From Actinoplanes derwentensis (GTDB lineage Bacteria > Actinomycetota > Actinomycetes > Mycobacteriales > Micromonosporaceae), in the NCBI RefSeq assembly GCF_900104725.1, contig NZ_LT629758.1:10024001-10088000 (forward strand): a stretch of DNA of 64,000 nucleotides, given 5' to 3'. The notes under the pieces are model-generated. The model was not told the origin of the DNA, did not search any database, and worked only from the letters and a program-made list of their open reading frames with translations. Every line of letters starts with the position of its first letter. Position 1 is the stretch's first letter. Position numbers and translations under genes: made by a program. Positions 34,554-43,714 of this stretch are shown piece by piece.

Positions 34554-36785
34554 TCAGCCAGCTGGTGGATGCGGTGGCGATGTCACCTTATGCGCAGCTG
34601 ATCGGGCAGGGTGGACCTGGAACCCGTCGGCCCATTGGGCAGCCGGGCCGCCGGTGTCGTGCAGTCGGCCCGATTCCCTCCGCACCACTGTCGGCTGCTC
34701 ACTGATCACCACGAACTCGGTGTGCGGCCACCACCAGCCGGTGCGTGAGGCGGCGACGAAGTCACTCACCACCGCGGCGGCGTGGGCTGGTGCCGCCGTG
34801 CCGGTGCCGATCATCCACGTTGCCCCGCCGAGTTCAGCCGGCCAGCTGAAGGTCGGGCTCCCGAAACACCCGATCGGATACCGGTGGGCGATGCTCCCGC
34901 CGATTGCGGCGCCTCGGACGGCGAGCTCGATCGCCCGGTGAATCCCGCTCACTGCCGTCTGGACGGTCTCCTGCACGAGAATCCATCCACGTCCGGCCGC
35001 GGGGTTGGCGGCACTGATCTGCTTCAACCTGATCCCAAGCTGATCGTCGAGGTTCCCCGCAGTCGGATCGATGTAGCGGACCACTATCGGATCCGTACGC
35101 AGCCTCTTGGCGATATCGATCGCCACGAAAAGCGCAAAGGTGGGGGCCAGTACAGCGGTTAGCAGCGTCGTGATCCAGCCCTCGTCAGGGACACTGCTTT
35201 CGGGCAGCATCAAACTGGGGATCATGAAGAAGGCCAGGCCGGTGAGCACTCCCAAGGTCCCGATGACAGTCACCATGAGCGACTGCCAGAGACAGAGCAG
35301 GGGGGCGTCTCTCACGTCGACGATTTCGTCTCTGAACAGCCCGAGGCGAATGAGCAGGGCCATCGTCGCAAGGCCGCCGACAGCCCCGCCGATCCAGAGC
35401 CCATACCAGCTGAGGTCACTCTTCGACCGGTCCACCTCGATACTGTCGAGGGTCAGTGGATCACCCGGCAGGACAACCATCAGTGTCAGGGCGATGGCGG
35501 CACAGAAGACGAACCCTGTCAGGCCGAGCCGGCACACAGCGCCGAACAGCGTCCCGGCTGCCTGTCCGGCAAGGGTCTTCACCGTCCGTACCCGAGTGAC
35601 GAGCGGGGTGTGTCGTTGGGCGTGTTCGGTGGCGAGCGTCTGTCCGGCCGACGGCGACGGCGCCCAGAGCACCCGGCCGTGCCAGGGCACGTCGGCATGC
35701 CCATAGCAGCGGCGTACCGCATCGACCACCTCGGCTTTCCCGGCGTCGGTGAGCGGGCCGGTAGCCAGTAGCCGATCGGCCCAGTCCTCGGCGAACCGCT
35801 TCAGCCGCTTCGTGGACGCCCGCTCGGCCCAGGGCTCGCCGGCCACCTGCAGCAGTCGCTGCGCCAGGCTTCTGCCGATGGTGCCGGCCACACGCTCGAT
35901 GTCGCGGCGGTCGGCGCCGAGGGCAGACCAGGTGCCGTCCGTCCGGCGGGCCATGTTCGCCAAGGTCACGTGTACGTGCAGGCCCGCCACCGGTGCCGGG
36001 CCGCCGGACGGGCACGCCGTGCGGTGCAGGGTGATCCAGCCGAGCAGGCCGGTGGTGTCGGTGCGCCGCGGGGACCAGACCTGGCCGCGGCGGCTGCCCG
36101 GTCCGTGACCGGCCCGCTGTTGCAGCACACCCGCAGCCTCCCGAACCACGGATAGTAAAGCGGTCTGCACCTCGGCGGCGACGTCGGCGAAGGCAGCGTC
36201 GGTCATCAGGACGCCGACCGGCTCCGGCAGGATGAAGAGCACGTCGTAGCCCCGGTTGCCAGCTGCCACCCGGGTACGCGCATAGTCGCGTGCGGTCGCC
36301 AGCACGTCCGCCGGGTACAGGGCGCCCATGTCGATGCCGGCGGCCTGGGCGATGCGGGCGAGATCAGTGATCGAAGCCCGGTATTCGGGGGTGGCCTGTG
36401 TCCGCGCGCGAGCGACACCGCGCTGCAAACGGCCAAACCGCGCGACCGCGCCGGTGCCGGTGAGGCGCTGGCGGCCTGCCTCGATGGAGTCGACCAGTGG
36501 GCCGGCCGGCAGGGTGGCCCGCGGGTCGGTGGCCCTCGGCACGGTGACCAGGAGTTCACCGGTAGCCGGATGGTAACCGCTCAGCAGCGCCCGGACTGCC
36601 GCGATCTGGTGGCCGCCGACGACGGTCCCGGGTTCGAGGCCACACTCGTACAAGCCGTCTCCGAACCACTCGGCCCTGGCCACGGCCGGCCCGTCGTGGT
36701 CGTCGGGTGGTTGGTAACCGAACTGCCGCTGCAACAGGTCCTCGATCCGGGTCCCGGCCGGGCCCACCGTTGTCACCCTGATCAT
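34554..36785 (-). CDS. Chimeric membrane protein: MobF/TrwC-like HUH relaxase domain, four membrane helices, DUF6745-like C-terminus
   Basis: 743 residues; start at ATG 36785 with a GGGAGGG ribosome site. Residues ~20-290 follow the TrwC/MobF relaxase pattern: EWFGDGLYECGLEPGTVVGG, GYHPATGELL, GYDVLFILPEPVGVL (relaxases: GFDLTFSAPKSVS), and the metal triad His254 (ITLHRT), His270 and His272 in GLHVHVTLANMARRTDGTWS. Tyr24 is the only Tyr near the usual catalytic place. There is no helicase domain; instead four membrane helices follow (~430-600) and then GWWWPHTEFVVISEQP plus GRLHDTGGPAAQWADG, as in DUF6745. Function unknown: not a normal conjugative relaxase. The layout suggests a membrane-bound nucleic-acid enzyme or a domesticated relic. 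Confidence 0.7.
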   Translation of the reverse strand: MIRVTTVGPAGTRIEDLLQRQFGYQPPDDHDGPAVARAEWFGDGLYECGLEPGTVVGGHQIAAVRALLSGYHPATGELLVTVPRATDPRATLPAGPLVDSIEAGRQRLTGTGAVARFGRLQRGVARARTQATPEYRASITDLARIAQAAGIDMGALYPADVLATARDYARTRVAAGNRGYDVLFILPEPVGVLMTDAAFADVAAEVQTALLSVVREAAGVLQQRAGHGPGSRRGQVWSPRRTDTTGLLGWITLHRTACPSGGPAPVAGLHVHVTLANMARRTDGTWSALGADRRDIERVAGTIGRSLAQRLLQVAGEPWAERASTKRLKRFAEDWADRLLATGPLTDAGKAEVVDAVRRCYGHADVPWHGRVLWAPSPSAGQTLATEHAQRHTPLVTRVRTVKTLAGQAAGTLFGAVCRLGLTGFVFCAAIALTLMVVLPGDPLTLDSIEVDRSKSDLSWYGLWIGGAVGGLATMALLIRLGLFRDEIVDVRDAPLLCLWQSLMVTVIGTLGVLTGLAFFMIPSLMLPESSVPDEGWITTLLTAVLAPTFALFVAIDIAKRLRTDPIVVRYIDPTAGNLDDQLGIRLKQISAANPAAGRGWILVQETVQTAVSGIHRAIELAVRGAAIGGSIAHRYPIGCFGSPTFSWPAELGGATWMIGTGTAAPAHAAAVVSDFVAASRTGWWWPHTEFVVISEQPTVVRRESGRLHDTGGPAAQWADGFQVHPARSAAHKVTSPPHPPAG

Positions 36786-37088
36786 CCGGCCGCCCTCCCG
36801 AGAGGATCGTTCCACGCGGCGCCCCAGGAGGGCAGCCATCCATCGCAGCCTATCCGGATCCGGCCACTCGTAGAGGGGCGACGGTCATGCGGACCGGGTC
36901 GCTGATGAACCGATACTCGATGTTGGGCCGGAAATGGCGATGGAACAGCTGCGGTTTGTTGAGCATCCCATGATGGCGCAGGCCTACCGGCTACATTCCA
37001 TCGACGCGCAGCGCCCGGATGCCGCCTTGGCCGTCGGCGGCACGCATCACGATGTCACCGGTGCCGGTCGCCGCGCCGGGTCGACCGG
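36786..37088. other. Gap of 303 bp
   Basis: Upstream region of the chimeric membrane protein. A plus-strand frame here has no recognisable similarity and overlaps the next gene antisense; not accepted as a gene. Confidence 0.35.
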
Positions 37089-37472
37089 TCACGATGGCTG
37101 CGACGTTGCCAGGGTTGCGGCCAGGGCGTTCACCCGGTCACGGATCTCGGCGCACATCTGCTCGTCGAACGACTGCTGCACCAGTGCCCACCGCACGTCG
37201 GCGGTGAGCCCGTCAGCACAGTCGATGGCGACCAGCAGTTGTGGGGCCGGCACCGCTGATACCGGCCGGGGCGCCGACTCGTCCAGCAGCGCGCGTACTG
37301 GTGTGCCGGCCAGCAGCCGCGCGGCGTGCACGCTGACCTCGGTCTGCGGCTGAATACCGGCCGACAGCGCCGTCCAGCCGGGGAGGGCCAGCCCGGTGAA
37401 CCAGGCCGCCGCAATGCGGCTCTTGCCCGCGCCGTGCGGGCAGACGAACAACACCGTCCGCTGCTGACGCAT
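37089..37472 (-). CDS. Low-molecular-weight phosphatase-like protein (CX5K P-loop)
   Basis: 127 residues; start at ATG 37472 with AAGGAG at 9 nt. The P-loop VLFVCPHGAGKSRIAAAWF matches LMW tyrosine phosphatases and thioredoxin-type arsenate reductases, except that the phosphate-binding Arg of CX5R is Lys (CPHGAGKS). This variant is known as a subfamily. The Asp of the general-acid loop is not obvious. It is divergent from the chromate-resistance operon across a perfect 14-bp palindrome, so it is probably regulated with it. Role unknown; oxyanion stress is a guess. Confidence 0.72.
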   Translation of the reverse strand: MRQQRTVLFVCPHGAGKSRIAAAWFTGLALPGWTALSAGIQPQTEVSVHAARLLAGTPVRALLDESAPRPVSAVPAPQLLVAIDCADGLTADVRWALVQQSFDEQMCAEIRDRVNALAATLATSQPS

Positions 37473-37502
37473 CGCCACCCACCCACTCCTTCCACGGCAA
37501 AC

Positions 37503-37516
37503 GTAACCATGGTTAC
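37503..37516. promoter_or_regulatory. Perfect 14-bp palindrome, probable ChrB operator
   Basis: GTAACCATGGTTAC lies in the 53-bp region between the divergent phosphatase-like gene and the chrB-type gene, 9 bp before the chrB ATG. By position it would block transcription of chrB and chrA, and perhaps of the divergent gene. ChrB N-terminal-domain proteins act as chromate-responsive regulators, which makes self-control likely (inference). Confidence 0.65.
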
Positions 37517-37525
37517 AGTATCCGG

Positions 37526-38014
37526 ATGGAGCGTGTGGAGGAAACCCGGCAGTGGGCGCTGCTGTCGTACCGGATTCCCCGGGAGCCGTCGCAGCCCCGG
37601 ATCGCGGTGTGGCGCAAGCTGGAACGCCTCGGCGTGGCCCGCCTGGGCGACGGCCTGATCGCCCTGCCCGCCGGTGACCGCACCCGCGAGCAGCTCGACT
37701 GGGTCGCCGAAGAAGTCGTCGACAACGGCGGTACCGCCATGATCTGGATCGCCTCGCCGGGCGACGTCGCCCAGGAACAGGCCGTCATCGACGGTTTGCG
37801 CACGGCCCGCGCCGGCGAGTACCGGGCGGTCATCGAGCAGGCCACCGCGGTTCCCGCCGACGAGGCCGAACGCATCCGCCTGGTCCGGCGGCTACGCGGC
37901 GAGCTGCGCCGCATCACCGACCGCGACTACTTCCCGCCGGCCGAGCGCGAGGCCGCTCGGATCACGGTGCAGCAACTCGCCGAGCAGGACATCACCGTGG
38001 GGGAGCGGGCATGA
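37526..38014 (+). CDS. chrB: ChrB N-terminal domain protein (chromate-responsive regulator)
   Basis: 162 residues. Matches the ChrB N-terminal domain: WALLSYRIPREPSQPRIAVW, RKLERLGVARLGDGLIALP. In ChrB of other bacteria this domain is joined to the exported-protein-like domain; here the two halves are separate, overlapping genes (ATGA at 38011). Probable chromate sensor that controls the chrA operon from the palindrome at 37503. Confidence 0.85.
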   Translation: MERVEETRQWALLSYRIPREPSQPRIAVWRKLERLGVARLGDGLIALPAGDRTREQLDWVAEEVVDNGGTAMIWIASPGDVAQEQAVIDGLRTARAGEYRAVIEQATAVPADEAERIRLVRRLRGELRRITDRDYFPPAEREAARITVQQLAEQDITVGERA

Positions 38015-38442
38015 AGTGGGCGACCCGTGCCGGAGTCCACATCGACCGCGCCGCGTGCGCGTGGCTGATCCGCACGCACATCGACCCGGACGCGGAGTTC
38101 CTGTTCGTCGACGACCGCACCGCGGTGCCCGCCGACGCGACACCGTTCGACATGCGCGGCGTCGAACTCGGCCATCGCCGGGGTGACTGCTCGTTCGAGA
38201 CGATCCTGCGCCGCTACGAGCTGCACGACCCGGTGTTGTGGAAGATCGCCGAGATCGTCCATGAGGCGGACCTTGCCGACGAGCGTTACGACGCCCCTGA
38301 AGGCGCCGGCCTCGACGTGATCCTGCGCGGCTTGTCGATGACCTGCGACGACGATCAGGTGCTGGCCTTGAGCAGCCCGATCTTCGACGGCCTCTACGAA
38401 TACCAGCGCCGCGCCGTGCTACTGAACAGGACCCCCGGATGA
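38011..38442 (+). CDS. chrB: ChrB C-terminal domain protein (chromate resistance)
   Basis: 143 residues. Contains the ChrB C-terminal / chromate-resistance domain: WATRAGVHIDRAACAWLIRT, FDMRGVELGHRRGDCSFETI, with conserved His, Cys and Asp that could bind metal. No signal peptide is visible. It overlaps the preceding gene and chrA by ATGA each time, so all three are made together. Split ChrB halves are frequent in actinobacteria. Confidence 0.85.
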   Translation: MKWATRAGVHIDRAACAWLIRTHIDPDAEFLFVDDRTAVPADATPFDMRGVELGHRRGDCSFETILRRYELHDPVLWKIAEIVHEADLADERYDAPEGAGLDVILRGLSMTCDDDQVLALSSPIFDGLYEYQRRAVLLNRTPG

Positions 38443-40668
38443 GCCGGCCGGTCAGCGAAACCCGCGACGTCGTCCCGTTCGGGCAGGCGGTGCGGGCCTG
38501 GTTCGCCATCTCGTTGCAGACCTTCGGCGGCCCGGCCGGGCAGATCGCCGTCATGCAGCGCCACCTGGTCGACGAGCGCCGCTGGATCGGCCAGAAGCGG
38601 TTCCTGCACGCACTCAACTACTGTTGCGACACGAGGTCGCACTTTGCGAGTGGACTCGCAGTTAGGAGGACCGGCGTGATGTCGGTGGTGTAGTCCCGGG
38701 CGCGTGCTCGCTGCCTGGCCCCTTCCTTGGCGTGCGTCGCTGGTAACGGCGGGGTGCGAAGCCCGGGGGAAAGCCGAAGGATCTCCGTCCCATCGTGGAG
38801 GTCACGGGTGAGGGGCAGACCGGACGGGTGAATTGCGTGAACCTTCGTTGATGCTCCGTGAATAGTGGCTCCGCGCGATGGGATGTCGAGGCGGGGTGTT
38901 GGGACGGGCCGCCCCGAGAGGCGGCAGGCGCTGGCCGGGCACGGCATTCGGTCAGGAGAGCACCGCTGGTCCCCGGAGTAGAGAGGGCACCCACCCCGGT
39001 CGTAACTCGTGAGTGTGGAACGTGGAAACCCCGACGGGGTCCACCCGCCGCTGGTGGGTGGTAAGCCGACCGTGAGGAAGGCCCAACTCCTCGGCGGGAA
39101 CAGGATGACCCGAGAAGCGAACGCCGGTGGCCGAAAGGCGACAGGAAACCGAGAGCCGCATTGCTGGTCCCTTCTACCAGGGGTTCTCGGATAACTGGCC
39201 GAATACCGGGCCTGGTGCCCGGCCGCGAAAGCGGGCTGACGCGGGTCAGGTGAGCCTGCGTGGAGACGATGACGACGAGGCCGGTACCGATGGACAAGTT
39301 AGACACCACCCCTCGGGGTGGTGAACGGACCTGAGGGCGATGCCGCTCATCGAGCTGGCACCGTACGGCGTCGGCTCAACCGATCTTCGCGGGTTTGCTT
39401 GAGCCGGATGCATGGAAATCGTGCACGTCCGGTTCTGAGGGGGCGGCGGCGCAGTAATGCGCCGTCGCTACCCGGCCATGCTGCTGCCCGGCCCGGAGGC
39501 CCAGCAGCTGGCCATCTACGTCGGCTGGCTGCTCAACGGCCTGCGTGGCGGCCTGGTCGCCGGCACCCTGTTCGTCCTGCCGGGTGTGGTCGCGCTGCTC
39601 GCGCTGTCGGCGGTCTACGTCGGCTTCGGCGACACCACCGTGGTCACCGCACTGTTCGCCGGGCTCGCCCCAGCGGTGGTCGCCGTGGTCGTGCAGGCGG
39701 TGTGGCGGGTCGCCGGGCGAGCGCTGACCAGCCGCACCCTGGTCGCCTTCGCGGTGCTCGCGTTCCTGTCGCTGGCGGTGCTCGCCGTGCCCTTCCCGGT
39801 CGTGGTGGCGCTGGCCGCGCTGGCCGGCTGGGCCGTGCACCGATGGCGTCCCACCCTGGTCGAGCCGGCCGGCGGCCACGGCGCCGCCACGGACGGCCCC
39901 GAACCGTTGATCGCCGACGACGCCCTGCACCACGACCAGCCGTCCGGCCGGCGGACCGCCACGATCCTGGCGATCGGGCTGGCCGCCTGGTTCATCCCGG
40001 TCGCAATGTTCGCCATCCTCACCGGCACCGACAGCGTCTACACCCAGCAGGGCCTGTTCTTCTCCGGCACCGCCGTGGTCACCTTCGGCGGCGCCTACGC
40101 CGTGCTCGCGTTCGTCGCCCAGCGCGCCGTCGAGCACTACGCATGGCTGTCCGCCGGCGACATGGTCCGCGGCCTCGCCCTGGCCGAGAGCACTCCCGGC
40201 CCGCTGATCATGGTGGTGCAGTTCGTGGCGTTCCTCGGTGCCTACAGCAACCCCGGCAGCCTGGACCCGTGGGTGGCCGGGGTCGCCGCGTCGCTGCTGA
40301 CGACGTGGGTGACGTTCGTGCCGTGCTTCCTGTTCATCCTGTTCGGCGCCCCCTATGTGGAACGGCTGCGCGGCAACCGGTCACTGTCGGCGGCGTTGAC
40401 CGGCATTACCGCCGCGGTCGTCGGCGTCATCGCGAACCTGGGCCTCTACTTCGCCGTGCACACCCTGTTCAGTGAGGTGCACGAGATCGACGCCGGACCG
40501 GTGCACATGACGCTGCCGGACCTCGGCGCCGTGCGACCTGTACCCCTGGTCATCGCCGTCCTCGCGGCGGCCCTGATCTTCTGGCGCCGATGGTCGGTGC
40601 TGCGCGTGCTCGGTGTCTGCGCCGGGCTGGGCCTGATCGCCGGGCTTGCGGGCCTACCCGGAGTGTGA
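38439..40668 (+). CDS. chrA: Chromate efflux transporter ChrA, interrupted by a group II intron
   Basis: Proton-linked exporter of chromate. Coding sequence is 38439-38623 joined to 39477-40668: 1377 nt, 458 residues, the normal two-domain ChrA length. The first exon ends within RFLHALNYC and the second begins with MLLPGPEAQQLAIYVGWL; joined they give the unbroken family motif HALNYCMLLPGPEAQQL. Duplicated ChrA halves are visible (SLQTFGGPAGQIAVMQ in the first, FVTFGGAYAVLAFVAQ in the second). Without splicing the first part reads into a stop at 38693 and only a headless second part could be made. Function depends on splicing of the intron at 38624-39476. Confidence 0.85.
38624..39476 (+). 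mobile_element. ORF-less group II intron within chrA
   Basis: 853 bp lying exactly between codon positions of chrA. The 3' part holds a clear domain V hairpin at 39401-39435 (GAGCCGGATGCATGG, GAAA loop region, CGTCCGGTTC) followed by a domain VI stem with an unpaired A and the end CTACCCGGC. Domain I blocks such as GTGTGGAACGTGGAAACC and ACCCGAGAAGCGAACGC are typical of bacterial group II introns. There is no reverse transcriptase/maturase gene, so splicing or mobility would need one supplied elsewhere. The inferred ends are TTGCG and GC rather than the usual GTGYG and AY. Confidence 0.82.
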
Positions 40669-40903
40669 CTCACGGTACGGCGTACCCGTCCTGATGAAGC
40701 CTTTCCCTGATGGTCGTCAGCATCGCCGGCCGGGGTTGTTGCGGATGCGGTGGGCAGCCCACCGACCGGGCCGAGACGGCGGGGGAAGACGACGACCTCG
40801 CCCGGTCCATCGTGGTCCTTATCCACCGTGTCGAGGAATTGACACGCCGTTGCGGCGGCCGGCCGCGTACCAAGGAAAGGGCCCGGACTGCGGAAGGGGA
40901 GGC

Positions 40904-42038
40904 ATGCGACGCTGGATCTTGCTGGGGATTCTCGGTGTGCTGGTCGCCGCCGCGGCGGTGTAACGCCGTCCGCAACGGCCAGGACGAGCCCGAGGTGACC
41001 GCAACCGCGTCGGCTCCCGCACCGTCGGCGACGTCACGCGGCCCGGTGCTGCCGGTCAGCCACTGGGAGGCGAAGTACCTCGACGGGTGGGAGTTCGAAC
41101 GCGCGAACGGGCTGCCCGCGAGCCGGTCCGGCGACAGCTGGAACCACTACAGCCTGTCCTACGACGTCGACGCGAACACCGCGATGTTCCAGGCCACCGG
41201 CCAGACCCGCTACCTCGACCGGGCCCTGGAGTACGTGGAGAACGTGACCGCCTCCGCGAAGGAGTCGTCGTCGCTGCCCACCAGCCAGTACCGCGACCGG
41301 TTCCACGGCTGGGTGTCCTATCGGGAAGACCTGCAACCCAACGGTGTCGAGGTCCCTCTCTGCGAAAGCTACTTCTGGCGGCACGCCACCACCCTGCTGC
41401 GCGTCATCCGCCAGACGCCCGCGGTCCACGACGATCCCCGCTACCGGCAGCGCTACGAGAAGCTGCTCGGCTTCGCCGAAGAGCACATCTTCACCAAATG
41501 GCAGACCCGGGGCGAGAAAGACAACATCTACCGCGACCGTACGCACATGGCCGCCCACTGGGCCGCGATCAGCCTCAACCTGTCCCTGATCACTACCGAC
41601 GACAGGCGCCGGGCCTGCTACCGGACCGTCGTCGACACCATCGACCAGCGACTGCGTGCCCAGCTGCGGCCGAACCCGGCCGACGCGGCGGCATACTTCT
41701 GGAACGACACGTGGGGCTCGGAGCAGCGACCCGGTCAAGACGTCAGCCACGCCAACGAGGTGCTGTCCTACCTGGTCGAAGCCAGGGACCACGGGACCTT
41801 CTGGACCGACGCCGACATGGCCGCGTTCAGTGTCCTGCTCACCGACGTGGTGTGGCCGGGCGGCACCGGATACGCCGCCTACGTCGACGGCACCGGCAGC
41901 GACAACGGCTGGTTCTCCGACGGCTTCGTCAAACTCGGCCGCTATGACGCGGCCGTTCAGCAACGGCTGGAACAGCACCAGGTCGCCAACCTGCACTTCG
42001 CCGCGAACATGGCCCTCAACGCCGGCCGGCTGCGTTGA
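40904..42038 (+). CDS. Putative lipoprotein with frameshift at the lipobox
   Basis: A good start (ATG 40904 after AGGGGAGG) encodes the signal RRWILLGILGVLVAAAAV and then hits TAA at 40961. One base back, the other frame gives Cys-Asn-Ala... and runs ~360 codons to 42038. Together they make a lipoprotein signal ending AAAA|C. The mature part (HWEAKYLDGWEFERANGLPA, YLDRALEYVENVT, MAAHWAAISLNLSLIT, YFWNDTWGSEQRP) looks like a helical alpha/alpha-barrel-type extracellular protein; family unknown. Either a real frameshift mutation or a sequence error. It stands alone after chrA. Confidence 0.6.
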
Positions 42039-42472
42039 CGGCCGACTACCCTGACGCGGACGGACGAACCTGGCAGGCCGACAGGTCAAATGCGCTTTTC
42101 GCACGCTCAACGCTGGTCCGTAGCGCAAGGGGGCTTCGATATCGCCCGGCCGTCGGCTGAGGCGGTCCGAGTTTGTCGCACCTCGACTGCGTCGCCGGTG
42201 TCGCTGGCATTTGTGCTGCCGCGGCCGTGGTCCCGGAACACCCAGGGCTGCGGGACAAGCGGAACGCCGTCGCGATGTCACCGACGCGCCCTTCACGCCA
42301 TCGACGGACGCCGCTGGGAACGAACGCGTGTCCGGCACAACGGCATCGCCGCCGCGGGCCTGCCGCAGATGCATGTCAGCCCGGCCAGGCAACGAGGCAT
42401 ACGTGATGTCCGGACGCGACGGTGACGAGCCCCCTGAACCGGCTGCGTCGACATTCCTGATTCACTGTCAAG
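42039..42472. other. Gap of 434 bp
   Basis: No convincing gene on either strand, no tRNA-like fold and no clear terminator seen. Confidence 0.35.
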
Positions 42473-43129
42473 ATGCCTGCTCGCAGCGCAACCGCACGTC
42501 TGGGGCTGCTCATCGTCCTGGTCGCCGCTCTGGCCGGCACTGTCGCCGTGGTCGGGGTTCCCGACCCCAGCCGGCTGGCCGCCACGATCGCCGGATTCGG
42601 ATCCCTCGGTCCCGTCATCGTCATCGGCGGCTCTGCTCTGCTCCTTGCCGCGCTGGTGCCACGGTCCGTACTCGCAGCCGGAGCCGGGCTGGTGTTCGGC
42701 CCGTTACTCGGTAGCGTCTACGTTCTGGCGGGCGCCGCGCTGGCGGCCCTGGCGGCCTTCGCGGCCGGCCGGGTGCTCGGTCGTGACTTCGTCACCGCTC
42801 GCGCCCGTCTGGCTGCACTCGATGCTCGGCTGACGGCCCGCAGTGTCCTCAGCGTGGCCCTGATGCGGATTCTTCCGATCGCCCCGTTCGGCCTGGTCAG
42901 CTACGGATTCGGTACGACAAGTGTTCCGGTTGGCAGCTACCTGCTGGGTACAGCGATCGGCGCGGCGCAGAGCACCGTCGTCTATGCGGCACTGGGCGAC
43001 TCGGCGATGAATCCCGGCAGCCCCGGCTTCATGGCCTCGCTCGCGGCTGCGGCCCTGCTCGTCATCGGCAGTGCCACGGCAACGGTGATCCTCCGTCGGC
43101 GGGCAGCACGCCACTCAGCGACGTCCTGA
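42473..43129 (+). CDS. TVP38/TMEM64 (VTT-domain) membrane protein
   Basis: 218 residues, about six membrane segments. The VTT/DedA-like core has VPRSVLAAGAGLVFGPLLGS, a Gly-rich re-entrant loop, and the second signature LMRILPIAPFGLVSYGFGTTSVPVGSYLLGT. Family members are lipid scramblase-like or transport proteins. The ribosome site is weak and the gene stands alone. Confidence 0.88.
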   Translation: MPARSATARLGLLIVLVAALAGTVAVVGVPDPSRLAATIAGFGSLGPVIVIGGSALLLAALVPRSVLAAGAGLVFGPLLGSVYVLAGAALAALAAFAAGRVLGRDFVTARARLAALDARLTARSVLSVALMRILPIAPFGLVSYGFGTTSVPVGSYLLGTAIGAAQSTVVYAALGDSAMNPGSPGFMASLAAAALLVIGSATATVILRRRAARHSATS

Positions 43130-43714
43130 ACATCACGGCTCATCGGCTGCCGCAGGTTCGCCGAAAACGACACCCTGTCGTCTCGGTCGGCCACCGCCTG
43201 GGGGTATAGCGCCACGTGGTTGCAGGGCCGGTCGTCGCATCTGCTCGACAAGAGACCGTCGCCGACCGGGCCACGAGCGCGGCTCGGATGCTGCACGACG
43301 CGGTAGGCCCGCCCCGGCTGCCGACCTTTCACGTCATCGTCGGATTACTTCTGCGCGGGCAGGGCCGCGGAATGAGCAACCGCCAGCCGCGGTGACCCAG
43401 TCGCCGCCGGTGAACCACACCCGAAGCCGAAATGCGAAATCTGAGCGGCGAGCGAGCCCACAACCAGACAGCCTGTTGCGGCCGGGACTGGATCGCGGAC
43501 GGGCAAGCACAGGCTGTGCCGGTGCCGTCAGCGAGGCCGGCCAGGCGAGCGGCTTCGTTACGGCCGCGGGCGGTTCCGGCATGAAGCGTCATGATCTCCG
43601 GCGTCGTCAGTCAGCATGGCTCGCCGCACCTCCGGACTGAAAGCAGCCAACCTGTTCGATACAACCGCCATGGCTGTGGGGAAAAGGCCGCGTAGGCGTC
43701 CTCGCGGCACGGTG
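43130..43714. other. Gap of 585 bp
   Basis: Convergent region between the VTT protein and the MFS permease. Short frames on both strands lack recognisable similarity or ribosome sites. Nothing assigned. Confidence 0.35.

Noticed and set aside
40710..40903. Upstream extension of the lipoprotein frame
   Set aside because: The longer frame has Arg/Cys-rich, non-coding-like composition; the true start with ribosome site and signal peptide is at 40904 in another frame.
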